Part shown: positions 8,539 through 18,218 of the stretch, piece after piece
How positions within the stretch are numbered: the stretch's first letter is position 1
Layout: the number at the start of each line of letters is the position of its first letter
Assembly: GCA_965199185.1 (NCBI GenBank)
Contig: CBDAQW010000003.1
Location: forward strand, 1 to 64,000
Origin: Endozoicomonas sp965199185
GTDB lineage: Bacteria > Pseudomonadota > Gammaproteobacteria > Pseudomonadales > Endozoicomonadaceae
Direction of reading: 5' to 3'
DNA length: 64,000 nucleotides
Made by a program: the position numbers and the translations under genes
Notes under the pieces: generated by a model
Seen by the model: the letters and a program-made list of their open reading frames with translations, nothing else
What the model was told of the DNA's origin: nothing
Databases searched by the model: none

Positions 8539-8569
8539 TTTTGGTGCAAAATAAAGAGTGAAAATTATA

Positions 8570-9151
8570 ATGAAAAAAACTGTTATTGTGTCATCCACTT
8601 TATTCTTATGTTCAAATGCTTTTGCTGCAAGCACTGAGTATGATAATTGTTCAGACTTTCTAAAAGAAATTCTAAATCAGGCTTCCATAGTAAATAATGA
8701 TCACATACTTGGCTATTTTACTGAAAATAACATAAGCATTCCAATTAGGGATGTTACAGGAACATATAGAGAGTCTGATAAAGTATTAGTATTATATCTA
8801 ACTCCATCAGTTCTTAGTGAAGATCAAAAAAATCAAATTAGAAAAACAGATGACTACTTTATATTCCTCTCAAGTAAAGACTATAGAATATCTAAAAAGA
8901 GAAATAATTATCCCTATATCCATTTGGCAATCTCATTTAATGATGAAAAAATAGAAAAAGATAGTGTTAGAAAATTTGAAATGAACTTATACAATATCGA
9001 TAAAGAACAAAACTTTAGCTATCTGTCTGTTACCCCGTATAAGCAAGAAAACATTGAATTTATAAGCTATAACGCTGATGAAGTGAAAATTAAGTTTTCA
9101 GGGTATAAAGAACTTGATGAGTCTAAATATCGCTGGTGTGTTTCATCATAA
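8570..9151 (+). CDS. Exported hypothetical protein
   Basis: 193 residues from the second in-frame ATG (MKKTVIVSS), which gives a good signal peptide with basic MKK, a hydrophobic core and a cleavage site after SNAFA. The mature part is Lys/Glu-rich with three cysteines: one near its start (DNCSDF) and one near its end (RWCVSS) could pair. An ATG four codons upstream (8570-12) is also possible. I do not recognise a family. It is alone in its cassette and should be periplasmic. Confidence 0.65.
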   Translation: MKKTVIVSSTLFLCSNAFAASTEYDNCSDFLKEILNQASIVNNDHILGYFTENNISIPIRDVTGTYRESDKVLVLYLTPSVLSEDQKNQIRKTDDYFIFLSSKDYRISKKRNNYPYIHLAISFNDEKIEKDSVRKFEMNLYNIDKEQNFSYLSVTPYKQENIEFISYNADEVKIKFSGYKELDESKYRWCVSS

Positions 9152-9169
9152 ATAACAATTGGCATAAAA

Positions 9170-9256
9170 GCATAACAAAAAGTTCAAGTTCGTTCCGCTG
9201 CTGTGCAGCTCCACCGGACGCCGCCTGTGGCGGCGCCGCTTAACTTGGCGTTATGC
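9170..9256 (+). repeat. attC site, long class
   Basis: 87 nt; R'' GCATAAC, R' GTTATGC; extra hairpin CGCTGCTGTGCAGC. Confidence 0.92.
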
Positions 9257-9282
9257 AGCTCAATTAACAAAAGGTAGTAAAA

Positions 9283-10017
9283 TTGTTAAATCAAGATTTC
9301 ATGAGAGAATCGTTAACAGAGTTTAGCGGTTGTGATAATTCGATTATTGAAGCTGGCTCAAAAGATAATCCGGCAATTTGGCTTTTTGGTCTTGAACCAG
9401 GAACATACAAAAGTAAGCATGATGAAAATGAGAAAACTAGAGAAATTATAGAAGACGAAGATTATTCTATTAAAACTCAGATGAAGTGGTCTTATAATCA
9501 AAAAGCATTCAAGCTTTTATCTGCGATGGATAAACAATATGGAGTCGAAAAGTACAAAAAATTTGCCAATGATTTTCAACCATTTGTAGTTGGTAATAAA
9601 AATTTCTTTAAAGGAAATCTTTATCCATTTCCTTGTAAAAGTATAAAAAACTGGTCAGATAAAGCAGCAGCAATTACAGGTGCAAATTCAAAATTTGAAT
9701 ATCAAAACTGGTGTAAAGAAAATAGATTGCCAGAAGTAACAAGATGGGTCGAAAAATACCAGCCAAAGCTCTTTATCGGTGTTGGAATCTCTCAAAGAAA
9801 TGAATTTTCAAAGGCCGTATTTGGTGAGTCTGTAAAACTTGATGAACATCAATTTCAGGTGAATAGTCATATTAAAAGAATTTTCTATAAAATCTATAAG
9901 TCTAGAAAGTTGGTAGTCGTTCCTCACTTCAGCGGGCAACATGGATTAAATAGTAATGAATCACTAAAAATGTGTGGTGAGTTTATTACCAAAAAAATAA
10001 TCGAGAGCGCTGCATAA
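9283..10017 (+). CDS. Uncharacterised protein, possible UDG fold
   Basis: 244 residues from TTG 9283, chosen because AAAGG lies 8 bases upstream; an ATG at 9301 is the alternative. An early strand PAIWLFGLEPG, KLFIGVGISQRNEF in the middle and a late VVVPHFSGQHGLN resemble the layout of UDG-like proteins (a strand with a glycine turn early, an H-containing GxxGL-like motif late), but the match is weak. It is the only gene of its cassette; its stop falls inside the attC R'' context (GCATAAC). No sequence similarity to the 6858 protein is obvious beyond the fold pattern. Confidence 0.5.
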   Translation: MLNQDFMRESLTEFSGCDNSIIEAGSKDNPAIWLFGLEPGTYKSKHDENEKTREIIEDEDYSIKTQMKWSYNQKAFKLLSAMDKQYGVEKYKKFANDFQPFVVGNKNFFKGNLYPFPCKSIKNWSDKAAAITGANSKFEYQNWCKENRLPEVTRWVEKYQPKLFIGVGISQRNEFSKAVFGESVKLDEHQFQVNSHIKRIFYKIYKSRKLVVVPHFSGQHGLNSNESLKMCGEFITKKIIESAA

Positions 10018-10072
10018 CAAAAAATTCTAGCGGACAGCGCCTGCGGCGCTGCCGCTAAATTTGGCGTTAGCT
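10012..10072 (+). repeat. attC site
   Basis: 61 nt; R'' GCATAAC, R' GTTAGCT. The stop of the upstream gene is part of R''. Confidence 0.93.
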
Positions 10073-10421
10073 TTTCCAAGTTCGGTTCTAATGGGTTTCA
10101 AAATAAAAATGAAATTATGAGAATGTTAGCGTTTATGATCGCCAAGCTGTAAGTGGAAACAAATTTGAGAGTTTAATATTTCAGTAAAGTGGCGTTGTTG
10201 ATATTTCAAAATATCACAGTCCTCAGTTTCGCCACCCTCGGCATCGAGCATGATGTGGCGTATAAACATTGTGCAATGCCCGATCGGGTCAAAAGAGTTC
10301 GGAGTTTACGCCACTTTCAATAGCGTGCGTAAGTAACATGAGATGGTTGGTTTAGTGCCAGCGTAACAATTCGAGCCGCTGATAATTTCATTCCTGAAGT
10401 TGTCCCGGAATTTTCATCAAA
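10073..10421 (+). other. ORF-less cassette family E, copy 1
   Basis: 349 bp, by eye identical to 19994-20342. Contains GTGGCG and TTCGCCAC segments that can pair, and a later CGCCACTTTC. Ends GTTAGCTTTT / AAAAGCTAAC are complementary. No gene. Confidence 0.85.
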
Positions 10422-10481
10422 AGCTAACAATAAATTCCAAGGGACACGGCTTGCGCCGCGCCCCTGAATTTGGCGTTAGCC
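10422..10481 (+). repeat. attC site
   Basis: 60 nt; R'' AGCTAAC, R' GTTAGCC; inner GGGGCGCGGCGCAAGCCG-like arms, the family E type. Confidence 0.92.
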
Positions 10482-10580
10482 GTTCTAGATCAAGCTTCCC
10501 AAGCTCCCCGCGCAACATGACGTTAAGGATTCTTACAGATATAATGAGAAAATTTTCCGCATAAATTTTGAGATAAGCAG

Positions 10581-11297
10581 ATGACAACGGCAAAAGATAC
10601 AATTTGGGGAATGAGTCCTGATCGCCCGATGGCCAAACAGCTTGCCGTTCGTGAGATTCCCTCTTTGGTTTATGACGCTGTAAACCTTGAAGGTGTTGCC
10701 ATGACTCTTCCTGAAGTCCAAACACTTTTGGATGGGATTACGGTTGGAGGTCATAAAATAAGTGACCAAAACATGGCTCTCAACCAGGCAGAAGCTTGGA
10801 AGCATCTGTTTTCCTTGATTTCAGAAGATCAGTTTTCTTTTTCCAAAGATATTGCTTTATCTATTCATAATATAGCGGGCAAAGAAGAAGCTCTGGCGTG
10901 GGGAAGTTTTCGCACTGGCAACGTGACGATCAGTGGTTCTGATTACGAACCACCATCAGCTAAAATACTCGACCAAGTTTGGAAAGAAATTGAATCTGAA
11001 GTTGCAGCTTGCAACGATGTTTATGATCAAGCGATTACAGCCTTTCTAAGAATGGCAAGAGCACAGTTTTTTTGGGATGTAAATAAGCGTATGGGTAGGT
11101 TTATGATGAATGGTATCTTACTTGCGCATGGTTATCCCATTATCAATGTGCCCGCAAAACGACAGAAAGAGTTTAATCAGTTAATGCTTGATTTCTATGA
11201 AACAGCAGAAATGTCTGGCATGAGTGCATTTCTGAGATCATGTGTTAATGAAAAAATAATAGAAAATTTTAAGCCTGCCGACAAATCGAACGGCTAA
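10581..11297 (+). CDS. Fic-fold protein with degenerate active site, copy 1
   Basis: 238 residues. The C-terminal half is a Fic domain, the fold of enzymes that transfer AMP or related groups to proteins. The signature at about residue 170 reads QFFWDVNKRMGR, against HPFxDGNxRxxR: the catalytic His is Gln and the first Gly is Val, while Asn, Arg and the last Arg are kept. AMPylation by the usual mechanism should therefore be lost. The N-terminal part (DTIWGMSPDRPMAKQLA; LEGVAMTLPEVQTLL) resembles Fic N-terminal regions. It is alone in its cassette and about 95 percent identical to 33423-34139, which carries the same substitution. Confidence 0.8.
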   Translation: MTTAKDTIWGMSPDRPMAKQLAVREIPSLVYDAVNLEGVAMTLPEVQTLLDGITVGGHKISDQNMALNQAEAWKHLFSLISEDQFSFSKDIALSIHNIAGKEEALAWGSFRTGNVTISGSDYEPPSAKILDQVWKEIESEVAACNDVYDQAITAFLRMARAQFFWDVNKRMGRFMMNGILLAHGYPIINVPAKRQKEFNQLMLDFYETAEMSGMSAFLRSCVNEKIIENFKPADKSNG

Positions 11298-11352
11298 CAA
11301 AAAATTCCAGCGGACAGCGCCTGCGGCGCTGCCGCTGAATTTGGCGTTATGT
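11292..11352 (+). repeat. attC site
   Basis: 61 nt; R'' GGCTAAC (contains the upstream stop), R' GTTATGT. Confidence 0.93.
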
Positions 11353-11765
11353 GATCAAATACCGAGTTTATTATTCCTTTCGATCTCGAAATTTTCAGAA
11401 GAAAAATATACTCTCTGATTTCAAAGAGAGGAAGTCTGATATGTGTCATACGTTATTTGTACAAATGTCAGCTCATGCAAGGAACATGCTGTAAGTTGTC
11501 AAACCACCGGTAGGCGGTAGCGTGCATGAGAAACCATCAATTCTTGGTCTGTGCATAAGCCAAATTTTCTTTTGTCCAAGTTCATCTTCAAGGGCTATAG
11601 AAAATCAGACATTTTGGTTCAGCGCAAGTTACAACAATGAGCCATTCTTATGGGGCAAAAATTCTCAGGCTCAATATAAAATCATGCATTTTGGCTCAGG
11701 GTAATTTGGTCGTCATAAGTAACAAGCGTGGGGCAAATATGCTCCAGTTCAAACAAAGCAAGATC
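11353..11765 (+). other. ORF-less cassette family A
   Basis: 413 bp, near-identical to 14822-15235. No gene. Confidence 0.87.
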
Positions 11766-11826
11766 ACATAACAATAAATTCCCAGCGGACACGCCTGGCG
11801 GCGCGCCGCTGAATTTGGCGTTAGCT
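11766..11826 (+). repeat. attC site
   Basis: 61 nt; R'' ACATAAC, R' GTTAGCT; one extra C (TTCCCAGC) compared with sister sites. Confidence 0.93.
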
Positions 11827-11892
11827 GCTTGCAATTCAGTCTGTAAATCCATCTAGCCATAGGGAAGATATATTCGTTGGGTTCAATAAAAT

Positions 11893-11921
11893 TAGCCTGA
11901 GTAATCAGGTTACTCAGGCTA
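11893..11921 (-). terminator. Rho-independent terminator candidate
   Basis: Perfect 12-bp stem TAGCCTGAGTAA / TTACTCAGGCTA with a 5-base loop, 20 bases beyond the stop of the minus-strand HTH gene and followed on that strand by ATTTTATT. Rare in this array. Confidence 0.75.
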
Positions 11922-11940
11922 GAGTGATGGAGAATTGATA

Positions 11941-12321
11941 TTACATGTCACTGGCTTTCAAAATATCGTCGAGTGCATGTTCCCAATTATCTTCGTCGGA
12001 TTCATATCCATAATCGGGAACATATTCACCGTCACCGTCTTGGTCGTTATCAAAATCATCGTCAGTATCTTCTTGATGTTCCAAGAGCATAACGTCTTCT
12101 TTTAGCTCTTGAATCATTATTTGTGCGTCCTGAAGTTGAGCTTCTAAATTTCTGACTTTTGCTTCATGCCCGACCTCTTTGACCCAGTTGGAGACCGTGC
12201 CTTGAGAGCAGCCTAATGCCGCCCCTACGCTGTCTTGAGATGCTCCAAACTCAGTCACGAGGGAGTATGCTGCTACCATAGCGCGTTCTCTTGGTTGTCC
12301 GTTTTTGTTTTTATATGCCAT
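11941..12321 (-). CDS. HTH protein with acidic tail
   Basis: 126 residues from MAYKNKNG. This start is preferred over an upstream ATG because GGAG sits 8 bases before it. Residues about 15-50 form an HTH (FGASQDSVGAALGCSQGTVS), followed by a Leu-rich coiled coil and a very acidic tail (DTDDDFDNDQDGDGEYVPD). It faces against the array, so it needs its own promoter, and it is followed by a hairpin terminator. I cannot name the target; a DNA-binding regulator or a DNA-mimic-like acidic protein are both possible. Confidence 0.65.
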   Translation of the reverse strand: MAYKNKNGQPRERAMVAAYSLVTEFGASQDSVGAALGCSQGTVSNWVKEVGHEAKVRNLEAQLQDAQIMIQELKEDVMLLEHQEDTDDDFDNDQDGDGEYVPDYGYESDEDNWEHALDDILKASDM

Positions 12322-12530
12322 TGGAAATATCTCCATATTAAAAAACTAATGAGATTAGAGCTTGGAAAAAATAGAATGTCAAGTATTTTATGTTGTTTTG
12401 CTTGTGTTCACTTGAGACATAATTGTCTGGCTCCATAGGCTCTTATTACCTCTATATGACCAAGAGCTTGGTTTTCTGTTGTCTTGGGTTTGGTACCTAC
12501 TCAGCACAAAAATATTTTACGGTCTTCCGC

Positions 12531-12585
12531 AGCTAACAAAAAATTCTAGCGGACGCCTGCGGCGCCGCTAAATTTGGCGTTATGT
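12531..12585 (+). repeat. attC site
   Basis: 55 nt, one of the shortest; R'' AGCTAAC, R' GTTATGT. Confidence 0.9.
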
Positions 12586-13004
12586 GCTCAACTTCAACCT
12601 ATAGGATAGTGAATGATTCTGTATAAACATTTGCCAGTGGTATGGGATGAAAATGATAGTAAAGAAATTCGTGAATTAAATATAAAAAGATGTGAAGCAA
12701 TAAGAGATAATAAGTTTTGGTTTTCAAAACCAGCAACTTTAAATGATCCTTTTGATTGCGTACCTTTATTTCATAGAGTGAAAACATTTGATGATATAAA
12801 AGCGATCATAGAAGATTTGCATGATGATGAAGCAGATTTGCTTAGAGAAAGTTTTCCAAGAGCTAAGAATACAAAGAGAAATGCTAGAAGCTTATCGTAG
12901 CTATTTTTCTGAAGCGTACAGTGAAACTATGATAAGAACTATTTCACTTGTCCATCTTGAAAATTTCGCTAAACAACTTGTCAAATTAAAAATGTCTAAT
13001 GTAG

Positions 13005-14308
13005 CAATACTTCGGACAGTTTCCGCCAGATGCGGCCATGAGAGAAAACAGCGAAAATGGAGAAGCTCACCCCCTCCATTCGCTGATACTTTTCTCTCAT
13101 GGAAAACATAGTAAAGGCTGCTCTGGACGGCATGTCCAGTGTTAAAAAGCCCCAGAAAACCTTCATCGCGCTGCTTCTCTCTGCTCTCATAGTGGTTCAG
13201 GGCAAAGCCAACTTTCGGAATATGAGTCGATATTCCCCGATGAGTGAGAAACGCTTTAGTCGCTGGTATCGCCGTTCCTTCGACTTTTCCAGTTTCAACT
13301 GCCTGATGCTCTCTGATGTAGTTGAGAAAGCTCAGGAGTTAATAGCTGCTCTCGATGCCAGCTTTATGACCAAAAGTGGCAAGAAGACGGATGGGCTCGG
13401 AATGTTTTGGCGTGGCTGCACAAGTCGCTCTGAGCGAGGACTTGAGCTATCCCTTCTCAGTGTTATAGACCTTCAATCCAATACAGCGTATGCACTGGAT
13501 GCTGAGCAGACCCTTGATGAAGACGGTAAAACTCGCGTCGACCTCTATGCAGAGCAGGTTATTCGTCTTGCAGAAAAAATTCTGAATCTTGGTATCAGCT
13601 ATCTGTCTGTAGACGCCTATTACTTCAAGGAAAAATTTGTATCCGCTGTGGTTGCTACTGGCCTCCAGATCGTTGGCAAGTTAAGAAATGATGCCGACCT
13701 GCTGTGGCTCTACACCGGTTCATATTCTGGCAGTGGACGCCCAAGAATTTATGATGGTAAGGTCAACCCTGACAAAGATCTACACCGCTTTGAGCACGTA
13801 GGCCAGCTGGAAAGCGGAGAAAATATCTATACCGCAGTTGTACATTCCAAATGTCTGAAACGTCGTATACGTGTTGTTATGTTGCGGACTCAGCGAGGCA
13901 CCAAAATGGGTGTATCGCTGCTCTACTCAACCGATACAGATCTGGACGCGATGACAATCATCAAATATTACAAAGCCAGGTTTCAGATCGAATTTATTTT
14001 CCGGGATGCCAAGCAGTACACAGGGTGATGGACTGCCAATCTTGCCGGAAAGAGTGTATCCACACACAAATCAATGCTTCGTTTACAGCCCTGAATGCAC
14101 TCAAGCTGGAAGACCTGGAAGAAAAAAATACCGATGAAGAAACCGTGATTTCTATCGCCACCTGGAAACGCCGAAAGTTCAATCAGCACTTGATGTGTAG
14201 AGTTTTTGAGAAGTTAGATTTACCCATGAGCAATGAAAAAGTCATGGACACTTACCGACAACTCAGTAGCTATGGAGCTATCGCTGCATGAAAGTGTCCG
14301 AAGTGTTG
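13005..14308 (+). mobile_element. IS4-family insertion sequence, copy 1
   Basis: 1304 bp; inverted ends CAATACTTCGGACAG and (complement) CAACACTTCGGACAC, flanked by a 6-bp direct repeat ATGTAG at 12999-13004 and 14309-14314. A truncated second copy lies at 62367-63071. Confidence 0.88.
13099..14291 (+). pseudogene. IS4 family transposase, frameshifted
   Basis: The frame runs 309 residues with the first acidic residues in LDASFM and SVDAYY and the IS4 Y-(2)-R-(3)-E-(6)-K motif in YYKARFQIEFIFRDAK. It then hits a stop right after KQYTG. The copy at 62384 reads on through LMDCQSCRKE for about 85 more residues because it has GGGTTGATGG where this copy has GGGTGATGG. So one T was lost here. The core is complete, but the C-terminus is missing, so this copy is probably inactive. 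Confidence 0.85.
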
Positions 14309-14734
14309 ATGTAGGCGTTTCTTAGTTTTACAGAAACCTATCAAAGTTGTTTGATGTGGGCGCATTATTCTAGCAACCATAAAGGCATTTGCTTGGAAAT
14401 TGAAATACCAGAGAATGCTCATGGTTTGCACAAAGTTACTTATTCAGAAATACAGCCCAAAATTGCACTACATGAAGCTATGGATCAAAGACACGGGAAG
14501 CTGGAAAACTTGTTTTACTATAAAATCATATCCTTGGCGATATGAAAAAGAGTGGAGACTGGTTTCACTTGAAGGAAATAAACTGTCAAGCATCGAAAGC
14601 TCAAAAATACGAAAGATTCATTATGGTTTAAATATTTCTGCTAAAACTAAAGACTTCATCAAATCAATAGTTGGTAGTTCAATCGAAACAAATCAAGTAA
14701 AGCTTAAACCAAACTATTCTATTTCATAATCCGC

Positions 14735-14821
14735 ACATAACAAATGGTTCCAGTTCGTTCCGGGGCTGCGCCCCTCCACCCGACGCCGCCGTCGGCGGCG
14801 CGGCTGAACCAGGCGTTATGT
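14735..14821 (+). repeat. attC site, long class
   Basis: 87 nt; R'' ACATAAC, R' GTTATGT; extra hairpin GGGGCTGCGCCCC. Confidence 0.92.
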
Positions 14822-15235
14822 GATCAAATACCGAGTTTATTATTCCTTTCGATCTCGAAATTTTCAGAAGAAAAATATACTCTCTGATTTCAAAGAGAGG
14901 AAGTCTGATATGTGTCATACGTTATTTGTACAAATGTCAGCTCATGCAAGGAACATGCTGTAAGTTGTCAAACCACCGGTAGGCGGTAGCGTGCATGAGA
15001 AACCATCAATTCTTGGTCTGTGCATAAGCCAAATTTTCTTTTGTCCAAGTTCATCTTCAAGGGCTATAGAAAATCAGACATTTTGGTTCAGCGCAAGTTA
15101 CAACAATGAGCCATTCTTATGGGGCAAAAAATTCTCAGGCTCAATATAAAATCATGCATTTTGGCTCAGGGTAATTTGGTCGTCATAAGTAACAAGCGTG
15201 GGGCAAATATGCTCCAGTTCAAACAAAGCAAGATC
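14822..15235 (+). other. ORF-less cassette family A
   Basis: 414 bp; near-identical to 11353-11765 apart from one extra A. No gene. Confidence 0.87.
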
Positions 15236-15295
15236 ACATAACAATAAATTCCAGCGGACACGCCTGGCGGCGCGCCGCTGAATTTGGCGTTATGT
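15236..15295 (+). repeat. attC site
   Basis: 60 nt; R'' ACATAAC, R' GTTATGT. Confidence 0.93.
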
Positions 15296-15479
15296 TGCCA
15301 AAAAAATACCATGCAAATAATATTCGTTTCTGACATTTTCGGTAAGACGTCAGTTCTGGAAGCGCTTAAAGATGAAATATTTGAGAGTGCGAAAATAATT
15401 GATCCTTACAGCGGATACAGGCATGATTTTAAAAACGAAAGTGATGCATATAAATATTTTCAAGAAGAAATTGGATTAG

Positions 15480-16598
15480 CCTGAATTCGTATCATAAGTG
15501 CATAACCTCTGTAACCAACTGATCGCTACACACCTTTGAAATGAATCAAGGCTCAGGGGTACTCTGTTAGCGACTAAACCAGACAGAGGAAGCCAAGGAT
15601 GGCCTATACACACCTGAGCCTCGAAGAAAGACATTATATCGAAGTTCAGAGCAAAGAGGGGGTATCAATGAATAAAATAGCTAAAGCCCTCGGTCGCGCA
15701 CAAAGCACGCTCTCACGTGAACTGGGACGCAATACCGGTCAACGGGGTTATAGACACAAGCAAGCCCACAGGATGGCGCAAGAACGTCATAAAGAGAAGG
15801 CTAAGCCGGTTAAACTTACTGACGATATTAAGCGACGGATTGCACATGAAATAAGAAACGACTGGAGTCCAGAGCAAGTTGCTGGGAGGCTTGATCAACA
15901 AGGAGTCATTAAGCTTCATCACGAGACTGTTTATCAGTTCATACTGGATGACAAAAAGGCAGGTGGCACACTCTACAAGCATTTGCGACATCAAGACAAG
16001 ACCTACCGTAAACGCTACGGCTCAGCCCATAACCGAACTGGTATACCTAATCGGGTGGGTATTGAAGAGCGTCCAGAAGTGGTCAACAACAGAGAGCGCG
16101 TAGGTGACTGGGAGGCTGACACAATAATTGGCAAAAACCACAAGGGAGCCATCGCTACGCTGGATGAACGGAAAACCAAGCTCCGCCTTGCTGTTGCACT
16201 GCCCGGCAAGAAAGCAAAAGCGGTTAAACAGGGGATGATTGATGTACTCAAGCCTCTGAAAAAATTTGTAAAGACCATAACTTACGACAATGGTAAAGAG
16301 TTTGTTCAGCATGAAGAGGTTTCCAAAGCCTTGGCGTGTGATAGCTACTTTGCTGCACCCTATCATTCGTGGGAAAGAGGTCAGAATGAGAACGCTAATG
16401 GCTTGCTCAGGCAGTATTTTCCCAAGTCGATGGAACTTGATAAGGTCACAGAAAAAGAAGTTGTCATGGCGGTTGATAAGCTGAACAGCAGACCCAGAAA
16501 ATGCCTGGGCTACAAAACACCTTATGAGGCATTTAAAGAGTCAACAGGGATAGATGTAAGAAAAGTCATGGGTTATGCACTTATGACTTGAATTCAGA
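15480..16598 (+). mobile_element. IS30-family insertion sequence
   Basis: 1119 bp; inverted ends CCTGAATTC...TCATAAGTGCATAACC and, as complement, TCTGAATTC...TCATAAGTGCATAACC. A 3-bp direct repeat TAG (15477-15479, 16599-16601) fits IS30 and restores the host gene frame when removed. Confidence 0.88.
15599..16591 (+). CDS. IS30 family transposase
   Basis: 330 residues. N-terminal HTH_38 domain (YTHLSLEERHYIE; MNKIAKALGRAQSTLSRELGR) typical of IS30, then an rve-type core with Asp in WEADTIIGK, Asp in ITYDNGKEF and Glu in WERGQNENANGLLRQ followed by YFPK. It is intact and full length. It sits in a broken dienelactone-hydrolase-like cassette gene. Confidence 0.96.
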   Translation: MAYTHLSLEERHYIEVQSKEGVSMNKIAKALGRAQSTLSRELGRNTGQRGYRHKQAHRMAQERHKEKAKPVKLTDDIKRRIAHEIRNDWSPEQVAGRLDQQGVIKLHHETVYQFILDDKKAGGTLYKHLRHQDKTYRKRYGSAHNRTGIPNRVGIEERPEVVNNRERVGDWEADTIIGKNHKGAIATLDERKTKLRLAVALPGKKAKAVKQGMIDVLKPLKKFVKTITYDNGKEFVQHEEVSKALACDSYFAAPYHSWERGQNENANGLLRQYFPKSMELDKVTEKEVVMAVDKLNSRPRKCLGYKTPYEAFKESTGIDVRKVMGYALMT

Positions 16599-17027
16599 TA
16601 GAGAAATATTCCAGAATTGTCTACAAATACTTAGAAAGAATTTCAGGGAGTGCATTGCTTATTGGCTTTAGTATTGGCGCATCGGCGATTTGGCTAAATT
16701 CACCGAACAAATATAAAGGCAAGATTTCAGCTATTGGTTTCTATAGTTCTCAGATCAGAAATCATCTTTCAGTAAATCCTACCTTTAACGTTGAGCTTAT
16801 CTTTCCATGTGTCGAGCAAACCTTCTCAATAAATAATTTGAAAGAGAAACTTTCAGTTAAAGAGAGGGTAGCTCTCAAGGTTACAGAGTTTCATCACGGC
16901 TTCATGAATCAATGTTCTGAAAACTTCAACATTCATGGTTATGAACAATACACAAGCTACCTAAAGCAAAAAGTCAATCAGCTCAGTGCTCAACAAGAAC
17001 AGGTCTAAAGTTGGCTCAAACCAAGCA

Positions 17028-17087
17028 ACATAACAAAAAATTCCAGGGGACACGGCTTGCGCCGCGCCCCTGAATTTGGCGTTATTT
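17028..17087 (+). repeat. attC site
   Basis: 60 nt; R'' ACATAAC, R' GTTATTT; GGGGACACGG arms like the family E site. Confidence 0.92.
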
Positions 17088-17521
17088 GTACAATATCGAG
17101 TATATTTTTCCTCGGATAGATCATTTTATGAAATATGAAAAAGTAGTCGTTCATTTCACATGAAATATCTGATCTCATTCAATGGTTCTGGTTAGTTTGA
17201 AGTAGCGTTTTTGTTCGTACTGTATTTATCATTTTTTAAAATCATCAGCATTTTGGTTTCGAGTTTCTAGCGAAAGGGCTTAGGGTTTATTTCTCTCCTG
17301 CAATGCCAGAACAATCAGTACGCTCGCGGTTGGGTTTGTGCAGGCTGGCAATAAAGTTTTGAGCCAATGTTTTCTTTCACGCCAGTCTAGGATTCCTAGT
17401 TTATTTCTTGGGCAAAACACGCTTGTTCATGCTGTCAGAAATATCTGGGTTTGTTGTGTTCTGGTCTGTCATCGTAAATAGCATGGGGCAAAAATGCTCC
17501 AGCTCAAACAAAACAAAGTAC
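17088..17521 (+). other. ORF-less cassette family B
   Basis: 434 bp; ends GTTATTTGTAC / GTACAAATAAC complementary. Related to family A through CAGCATTTTGGTTTCGAG and GGGGCAAAAATGCTCC near the end. No gene. Confidence 0.86.
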
Positions 17522-17581
17522 AAATAACAATAAATTCCAGCGGACACGCCTGGCGGCGCGCCGCTGAATTTGGCGTTAGGT
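17522..17581 (+). repeat. attC site
   Basis: 60 nt; R'' AAATAAC, R' GTTAGGT. Confidence 0.93.
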
Positions 17582-17618
17582 TTCAAATCGACAACAACAA
17601 TAATAAAAGAGTAATACT

Positions 17619-18055
17619 ATGAAGTTTAGATCTTAAAAAAATATTATTGACTTGTATTGTGACATCCACTATTTTCAGCTATTCTCATGCGTATTCTGAT
17701 TATAAAATAAAATAATTGGTAGCTGGATTTGTAAAACTACTTTCACTGATTCAGATATAACAATATCAAAAATTACTACTGAAAATTTTCTTTGAAAACG
17801 GAGTCTTAGAAAGTAGTTGCAAATTTAACTGTAGAATTTCTTCTGATTATCCTGAGTTCTTTTATACATTTCATGGCACTGGAACATGGGATATAAAGAA
17901 TAATAGTATTGTTTCTTTATATAAATCTTTGAGCTAAAAATATCTCACATCCTGAGTTTGGTAAAACAATTAACCTTAAAGATATTTTCCAAAAAATAGA
18001 AAAGCTCAGAGAAAATAATTTCACTAAATGGCAATACGGTTTCATTAGTAAGTAA
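17619..18055 (+). pseudogene. Decayed exported-protein gene
   Basis: ATG at 17619 opens MKFRS and stops at once, but other frames give KKILLTCIVTSTIFSYSHA (a signal peptide), then DYPEFFYTFHGTGTWDIKN and later FGKTINLKDIFQKIEKLREN ending ...GFISK before TAA at 18053. At least four frame changes or stops separate these pieces. It looks like a small secreted protein in advanced decay. No family recognised. Confidence 0.55.
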
Positions 18056-18096
18056 ATACAATAAAAAACCATATGATTGTAATCGCAAATCATGAA

Positions 18097-18158
18097 ACCT
18101 AACAAAAAATTCTAGCGGGACAGCGCCTGCGGCGCTGCCGCTAAATTTGGCGTTATGT
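18097..18158 (+). repeat. attC site
   Basis: 62 nt; R'' ACCTAAC, R' GTTATGT. Confidence 0.92.
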
Positions 18159-18181
18159 TTCTTAAGTCATCCCGTTCGAGC

Positions 18182-18187
18182 TATAAT
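18182..18187 (+). promoter_or_regulatory. -10 box of the Phd/Doc-type module
   Basis: Consensus TATAAT 31 bases before the antitoxin ATG, also present in the second module (58415). No clear -35 is visible. Confidence 0.45.
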
Positions 18188-18218
18188 ACACATCAAATTC
18201 TTAGACAAAGGTAAAATC

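Larger units (their letters stand above)
12613..14729 (+). pseudogene. DUF2971 protein, IS-split and frameshifted
   Basis: Starts MILYKHLPVVWDENDS. FWFSKPATLNDPFDCVPLF and, after the IS, LMWAHYSSNHKGICLEIE are the two hallmark motifs of DUF2971 proteins (NDPFD and WxHYxxxHxG), whose role is unknown but which are common near defence genes. An IS4-family element (13005-14308) splits the gene. Single-base frame changes are also visible near 12850 (GAAAGTTTTCC), at a T run near 14320 and at an A run near 14523; correcting them joins all parts into one frame ending at 14729. It is dead beyond the IS alone. Confidence 0.8.
15311..17008 (+). pseudogene. Dienelactone-hydrolase-like protein, split by IS30
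   Basis: The left part (MQIIFVSDIFGKTSVLEALK) and the right part (LLIGFSIGASAIWLNS, CVEQTFS, and FHHGFMN) together give an alpha/beta-hydrolase resembling small dienelactone-hydrolase proteins. The nucleophile-elbow-like GFSIGASA and a late His are on the right side. The IS30 element at 15480-16598 interrupts it. Deleting the IS and one TAG copy joins the parts in frame as EEIGL-EKYSRIVYKYL, giving about 190 residues. Without excision the gene is dead. Confidence 0.72.

Noticed and set aside
10073..10421. Family E as a promoter-less gene remnant
   Set aside because: No frame longer than a few dozen codons, and both copies look identical with paired ends, unlike a decaying gene.
15477..16601. 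TGAATTC as a 7-bp target duplication of the IS30 element
   Set aside because: GAATTC is palindromic and belongs to both inverted ends; using it leaves a stop in the host gene, while TAG restores the frame and fits the 2-3 bp expected for IS30.
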